From JACQXM01 sp964569425 (GTDB lineage: Bacteria; Planctomycetota; Phycisphaerae; UBA1845): a stretch of 9,655 nucleotides of DNA. Positions 5,524 through 9,655 of this stretch are shown here, piece by piece. Position 1 is the first letter of the stretch; the number at the start of each line of letters is the position of its first letter. A program made the translations under genes and the position numbers. Below the pieces are notes generated by a model that worked only from the letters and a program-made list of their open reading frames with translations, was not told the origin of the DNA and searched no databases. The DNA lies in contig CAZMVD010000151.1 of assembly GCA_964569425.1 (NCBI GenBank), forward strand, positions 1-9,655, read 5' to 3'.

Positions 5524-7143
5524 GTGTCGTTGAACATGAAACGCATCATCGTTTTCGTCCTCGGCCTCGCCCTCTGCGTGGCCCTCATCATGGTCGCCGA
5601 AATGGAATCGCGCAAGCACCTGCCCATGACGCAGATGCCCATGTCCACCCTCCTGGCCATGATCCCCGAATCGAGCCACACCTGCATCGACTGCCATTCG
5701 CAGACCAACCCCGGCGTGGTCGATCACTGGAAGGGCAGCACCCACGCCGCCAAGGGCGTCGCCTGCGTCGAGTGCCACCAGGCCGAACGCGGCGACATCG
5801 ACGGCTTCGACCACTACGGCGCCCACATCGCCACCGTCGTCACTCCCCGCGACTGCGCCAAGTGCCACCCCCACGAAGCCGCCGAATTCGCCGGCAGCCA
5901 CCACGCCGCCGGCGGCAACATCCTCGCCTCGCTCGACAACTTCCTCGCCGAAACCGTCGAGGGCTCCCGCGTGCCCTTCAATCCCCACTCGCCCACCCCC
6001 GGCCGACCCGACGTCGAAATGGTCAACGGCATGGCCAGCGCCTTCCTCGGCTGCCAGCAGTGCCACGGCAGCAAGATCGGGTTGCGGTCCACCGATGGTG
6101 GGATGATCACGGTGGACGATCTGCGGCCGGGCCCCGACGGCAAGCCGACGAACCTCGACGCGGTGGCCAGAGTGTTGAAAGACCCCAACGGCCGTCCCCT
6201 GTTCCATACGGCCACCTGGCCCAACACCGGCATCGGGCGCCTCAACCTCGACGGCTCGCGCGGCTCCTGCTCCGCCTGCCACAGCCGGCACGATTTTTCG
6301 CCGCGACGGGCGCGGCAGCCGGAGAACTGCGGCAAGTGCCACCTCGGGCCTGACCACCCCCAGAAGGAAATCTACGAGGAATCCAAGCACGGCGTCGCCT
6401 ACCGTGACCTGCGCGAGCACATGAACCTTGATTCGACTACCTGGGTCCTCGGCAAGGACTATTCCCAGGCCCCCACCTGCGCCACCTGCCACATGTCGGG
6501 TCACACCAGAAACGGCGGCAAGGTCACCCACGACCCCGGCATCCGCATCTCCTGGACTAATCGCCCCCCAATCAGCCTCGTCATGGACACCGACATCAAC
6601 CACCAGGTCGTCAAGGAAACCGATCCCGAAAAACGCCGCGCCCTCATCGCCGACACCTGGCAGGACAAACGCAACCGCATGAAAGAAGTCTGCTCACACT
6701 GCCACACCCCCGACTACATCAACGGCTTCTACCAGCAGTACGACGACTTCGTGGTCCTCTACAACGAAAAATTCGCTAAGCCCGGCCAGGCCATCATGAA
6801 CGCACTCTACGAACACAAACTCATCACCAAACTCGACTTCGACGAGGAAATCGAATGGACCTGGTTCTACCTCTGGCACCACGAAGGACGCCGCGCCCGC
6901 CACGGGGCCAGCATGATGGCACCCGACTACGCCCACTGGCACGGCATGTTCGAAGTGGCCGAACGCTTCTACCAGCAACTCATCCCCCAGGCGCGCGAAA
7001 TCACCGCCCACGCCGCCGCCGCCGGCCACACCGCCGAGGCCGAAGCCGTCAACCGCGTCATCGACGAAATCCTCAGTCGCCCGGAGCACGAGTGGATCAA
7101 CCAAGGGGAGGGCCAGAAACATGCAGCGGCGCGAGTTCCTTAA
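5524..7143 (+). CDS. Membrane-anchored octaheme cytochrome c, hydroxylamine oxidoreductase (HAO) family
   Basis: This 539-residue periplasmic protein has eight CxxCH sites, at residues 54-58, 81-85, 111-115, 177-181, 249-253, 269-273, 319-323 and 390-394, and no CxxCK, so it is not NrfA. HAO-family blocks are obvious: WPNTGIGRLNLDGSRGSC (232-249), SRHDFS (254-259), CHLGPDHPQ with EIYEESKHG (272-290), and WHHEGRR followed by APDYAHWHG near the C-terminus (451-474). Y469 lies where the heme-crosslinking tyrosine of oxidative HAOs is expected; its presence would argue for an oxidative-type active site, but alignment is needed. Residues 5-27 form a hydrophobic segment without a clear cleavage site, so it is probably a membrane anchor, unlike soluble HAO. 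Likely roles are electron relay from the Rieske/cyt b complex to NapA, or chemistry on nitrite or hydroxylamine. GTG 5524 is chosen for its ribosome binding site; ATG 5536 is the alternative. The 3' end overlaps napA by 23 bases. Confidence 0.9.
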   Translation: MSLNMKRIIVFVLGLALCVALIMVAEMESRKHLPMTQMPMSTLLAMIPESSHTCIDCHSQTNPGVVDHWKGSTHAAKGVACVECHQAERGDIDGFDHYGAHIATVVTPRDCAKCHPHEAAEFAGSHHAAGGNILASLDNFLAETVEGSRVPFNPHSPTPGRPDVEMVNGMASAFLGCQQCHGSKIGLRSTDGGMITVDDLRPGPDGKPTNLDAVARVLKDPNGRPLFHTATWPNTGIGRLNLDGSRGSCSACHSRHDFSPRRARQPENCGKCHLGPDHPQKEIYEESKHGVAYRDLREHMNLDSTTWVLGKDYSQAPTCATCHMSGHTRNGGKVTHDPGIRISWTNRPPISLVMDTDINHQVVKETDPEKRRALIADTWQDKRNRMKEVCSHCHTPDYINGFYQQYDDFVVLYNEKFAKPGQAIMNALYEHKLITKLDFDEEIEWTWFYLWHHEGRRARHGASMMAPDYAHWHGMFEVAERFYQQLIPQAREITAHAAAAGHTAEAEAVNRVIDEILSRPEHEWINQGEGQKHAAARVP

Positions 7144-9472
7144 AATCGTCGGCGCCACCGGTACCGGCGTGGTCGCCTTTTCCGCCGAATCCGCGCTCGA
7201 AGCCCAGCGCCTTTTCGCCCAATCCGTCGAGGCCGTCACCGAACGCGGCGTCAACTGGGGCAAGGCGCCCTGCCGCTACTGCGGCACCGGCTGCGGCGTC
7301 GAAGTCGGCGTACGCGAGGGAAAAGTCGTCGCCGTCCGCGGCGACACCGCCAACCCCGTCAACCGCGGCCTCCTCTGCGTTAAGGGCTATCACCTCCCCG
7401 CCATGCTCTACGGCAAGGACCGCCTCACCCATCCCCTGCGCCGCACCGCCGACGGCAAGCTCGAACGCATCTCCTGGGACCAGGCCCTCGATCTGATCGC
7501 CACAAAGTTCAAAGAAACGCTCGATACACACGGCCCCGACGCCGTCGCCATGTACGGCTCCGGGCAATGGACCGTCTTCGACGGCTACGCCGCCCTCAAG
7601 TGGGTCAAAGCCGGCATGCGCAGCAACAACCTCGATCCCAACGCCCGCCTGTGCATGTCCAGCGCCGTCGCCGGCTTCATGACCCAGTTCCAGAGCGACG
7701 AGCCGATGGGCTGCTACGACGACTTCGAGATCGGCGACGATTTCGTCTTCTGGGGGCACAACATTGCCGAAATGCACCCCGTGCTCTTCAGCCGCATCCT
7801 CGAACACAAACGCCAGAAACCCACCGTCCGTATCATCGACCTCGCCACCCGCCGCACCCCCACCAGCGACTACGCCGACCTCTACGTCGAGTTCCGACCC
7901 GGCACCGACCTCGCGCTCGCCAACGGCATCCTCCACCTGCTCCTCAAGAGCGACCGCGTCGATCACGCGTTCATCAAGGAAAACCTCGTCTTCAAACGCG
8001 GCATCGAAGACCTCGACAAAATCGGCTACGGCTGCTTTGGCGAACAGGCCGACCGCTACACCTTCGCCGACGTCGCCCGCGATTCATCCTTCGACGAACT
8101 CAAAGCCTTCCTCGACGACTACACCCCCCAGAAAGTCAGCGAAATCACCGGCGTGTCCGTCGGGCAAATCGAAGTGCTGGCGGGGGTGTACGGCGACCTC
8201 CGCCGCGGCACCGTCTCCACCTGGTGCATGGGCGTCAACCAGCACAGCCGCGGAACCTGGATGAACAACCTCATCACCGACCTCCACCTCATCACCGGAA
8301 AAATCGGACGACCCGGCTCCAACCCCTTCAGCATGACCGGCCAGCCCTCCGCCTGCGGCACCGTCCGCGAAGTCGGAACCCTGTGCGACCGCCTCCCCGC
8401 CGACATGTCCGTCACCAACCCCGAACACCGCGCCAAAGCCGAAAAACTCTGGGGCCTGCCCGAAGGAACCATCCCCGAAAAGCCCGGCTACCACGCCGTG
8501 GACATGTTCCGCGCCCTCACCCGCGCCGACGTCAAGGCCATCTGGATCCAGACCACCAACCCCTGGGTCACCATGCCCAACCTCCACCGCTTTGAACGCC
8601 AACCCGGCGACGGACGCTTTGTCGTCGTCAGTGACATCTACCCGACACCCTCCACCGACGCCGCCGACCTCATCCTCCCCTCCGCCGCCTGGGTCGAACG
8701 CGAAGGCATGTTCGGAAACTCCGAACGCCGCACCCAGCACTGGGACCGCCTCGTCGCCCCACCCGGCGAAGCGCAGGAAGACGCCTGGCAGATCATCCAG
8801 GTCGCCCGCCGCATGGGCTACGCCAACCTCTTCCCCTGGCCCGACGACGACTGGCACAAACCCATGTTCGAGGAATACCGCGCCTTCACCCTCGGACTGG
8901 GCAAAGACCTGGCGAGCTACGACCAGCTCCGCACCGCCCGCGGCCTCCGCTGGCCCGTCGTCGACGGAAAGGAAACCCGCTACCGCTACGCCGCCGGTCA
9001 CGATCCCTACGTCAAGAAAGACAAAGGCGTCCACTTCTACAAAGCCAAAGGCTACGGCGAAAAAGCCGCCTTCTGGCTCCGACCCTACCACCCGCCCGCC
9101 GAAGTGCCCGACGCCGAATTCCCCTTCTGGCTCTCCACCGGACGCGTCCTCGAACACTGGCACACTGGCTCCATGACCCGCCGCGTCAAGCAGCTCCACC
9201 AGGCCGTCCCGCGCAGCTACGTCGAACTCAACCGCGCCGACGCCATCGCCCTCGGCATCCAGTCCGGCGGCCGCGTCCGCCTCACCAGCCGCCGCGGCAC
9301 CATCGAACTCACCGCCATGGTCGACGGCCGCGGCAAGCCCCCCCGCGGCGCCGTCTTCGTCCCCTTCTTCGACGAAAGCCTCAAGATCAACCACCTGACG
9401 CTCGACGCCATGTGCAACATCAGCAAAGAACCGGATTACAAGAAATGCGCCGTCAAAGTCGAGAGAATCTAG
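7121..9472 (+). CDS. napA: Periplasmic nitrate reductase catalytic subunit NapA
   Basis: This 783-residue molybdenum bis-MGD enzyme reduces nitrate to nitrite in the periplasm. The N-terminus has a Tat signal (R3-R4 in QRREFLK, then a short hydrophobic run). The [4Fe-4S] ligands are C51, C54, C58 and C86, with the conserved relay lysine K88. The Mo-ligating cysteine is C178 in NLDPNARLCMSSAVAGFM (170-187), closely matching the E. coli NapA block. Further NapA signatures are GSGQW near 146-150, EPMGCYDD at 194-201, TGQPSACGT at 406-414 and STGRVLEHWHTGSMTRR starting at 672. It is shorter than E. coli NapA (828) and nearer to the compact Desulfovibrio type. GGGGAGG lies nine bases before the ATG, which overlaps the octaheme gene by 23 bases. 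No napB, napC, napD or napGH is seen here, so the redox partner is probably the octaheme cytochrome. A formate dehydrogenase is excluded by the block matches. Confidence 0.95.
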   Translation: MQRREFLKIVGATGTGVVAFSAESALEAQRLFAQSVEAVTERGVNWGKAPCRYCGTGCGVEVGVREGKVVAVRGDTANPVNRGLLCVKGYHLPAMLYGKDRLTHPLRRTADGKLERISWDQALDLIATKFKETLDTHGPDAVAMYGSGQWTVFDGYAALKWVKAGMRSNNLDPNARLCMSSAVAGFMTQFQSDEPMGCYDDFEIGDDFVFWGHNIAEMHPVLFSRILEHKRQKPTVRIIDLATRRTPTSDYADLYVEFRPGTDLALANGILHLLLKSDRVDHAFIKENLVFKRGIEDLDKIGYGCFGEQADRYTFADVARDSSFDELKAFLDDYTPQKVSEITGVSVGQIEVLAGVYGDLRRGTVSTWCMGVNQHSRGTWMNNLITDLHLITGKIGRPGSNPFSMTGQPSACGTVREVGTLCDRLPADMSVTNPEHRAKAEKLWGLPEGTIPEKPGYHAVDMFRALTRADVKAIWIQTTNPWVTMPNLHRFERQPGDGRFVVVSDIYPTPSTDAADLILPSAAWVEREGMFGNSERRTQHWDRLVAPPGEAQEDAWQIIQVARRMGYANLFPWPDDDWHKPMFEEYRAFTLGLGKDLASYDQLRTARGLRWPVVDGKETRYRYAAGHDPYVKKDKGVHFYKAKGYGEKAAFWLRPYHPPAEVPDAEFPFWLSTGRVLEHWHTGSMTRRVKQLHQAVPRSYVELNRADAIALGIQSGGRVRLTSRRGTIELTAMVDGRGKPPRGAVFVPFFDESLKINHLTLDAMCNISKEPDYKKCAVKVERI

Positions 9473-9487
9473 CCCCCCGCGCTGTAG

Positions 9488-9652
9488 GACCGGTTTTCCA
9501 ACCGGTCAACTCCAGCCCCGTGTGCCACCGGCTTTCAACCGGTGAACCGATAGCCCCAGAGTTGCACCGGCTTTCAACCGGTGAACGCGGAACTGTGTGC
9601 CACCGGCTTCCAGCCGGTGTACCCCTGTGTGGGACCGGCTTTCCAGCCGGTC
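9488..9652. repeat. Array of five hairpin (ACCGG-type) palindromic repeats
   Basis: Five palindromes lie at 9488-9507, 9526-9544, 9565-9583, 9601-9619 and 9633-9652, starting 32-39 bases apart. Units 1, 4 and 5 have perfect 8-bp stems with 3-4-base loops; units 2 and 3 have 6-bp outer stems. The outermost pair alternates between G-C (GACC/GGTC) and C-G (CACC/GGTG), and inner GGTT/AACC alternates with GGCT/AGCC. Both arms change together, so the fold rather than the sequence is kept. The short stretches between units often include a TGTG-like element. The array begins 15 bases after the napA stop and may continue beyond the window. It could cap the operon transcript, but there is no T-tract of a classical terminator. 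It resembles REP-like extragenic palindromes. Confidence 0.85.
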
Positions 9653-9655
9653 AAA

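Noticed and set aside
5206..6603. Long open frame on the - strand (465 codons), and similar ones at 8084-9394 and 7097-7966
   Set aside because: They lie opposite clear heme and NapA genes, and their glycine/valine/alanine/aspartate-rich products follow from C-ending codon bias on the + strand. They have no domain motifs.
5524..7143. Nitrite reductase NrfA or another pentaheme enzyme
   Set aside because: There are eight CxxCH sites, no CxxCK, and clear HAO-family sequence blocks.
9488..9507. Rho-independent terminator after napA
   Set aside because: The stem is perfect, but no T-run follows; the T-run is in the loop. Termination here cannot be claimed.
9488..9652. Possible CRISPR array
   Set aside because: Units are hairpins of 19-20 bases that vary among themselves, intervals are only 13-21 bases, and no cas gene is present.

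Overview
The window looks like a high-GC, free-living bacterium with a Planctomycetota-like flavour. This is an inference from three things: a Rieske/cytochrome b pair next to an HAO-family octaheme cytochrome and a NapA, codons that strongly favour C at the third position in the respiratory genes, and an array of ACCGG-type hairpin repeats at the right end. No rRNA or other taxonomic marker is present. All supported genes read on the + strand.

Left part (1-2263): a two-gene unit of an ABC/SMC-like AAA ATPase (5' end outside the window) and an HNH endonuclease, overlapping in a GTGA junction. This resembles a Septu-like (PtuA-PtuB) anti-phage pair. Its codon use is more mixed and less C-ending than the rest of the window, which fits horizontal acquisition. 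The 198 bases between its end and the next start (2264-2461) hold only a candidate promoter/operator close to the next gene.

Middle and right part (2401-9472): a putative respiratory operon. An Rrf2-family regulator with a three-cysteine cluster comes first, followed by a Rieske [2Fe-2S] protein, a one-piece cytochrome b with b6f-like heme spacing and an unusual extra membrane block, a membrane-anchored HAO-family octaheme cytochrome c, and a Tat-exported periplasmic nitrate reductase NapA. The Rieske/cyt b and octaheme/NapA pairs overlap. The likely logic is that the Rieske/cyt b complex oxidises quinol and the octaheme cytochrome relays electrons to NapA, or itself acts on nitrite, hydroxylamine or a related nitrogen oxide. 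No napB, napC, napD, napGH, nrfA or cytochrome c1/f gene is seen in the window. The Rrf2 protein may sense NO or redox state through an Fe-S cluster.

The operon is interrupted between cytochrome b and the octaheme gene by a 539-bp cassette (4966-5504). It consists of a four-helix-bundle (S23/23S rRNA intervening-sequence type) gene flanked by 27-nt inverted repeats with a single mismatch. It looks like an intervening-sequence-like element sitting in an mRNA rather than in 23S rRNA, and is the most unusual structure here. After NapA the window ends in five tandem hairpins (9488-9652) whose stems vary by compensatory changes.
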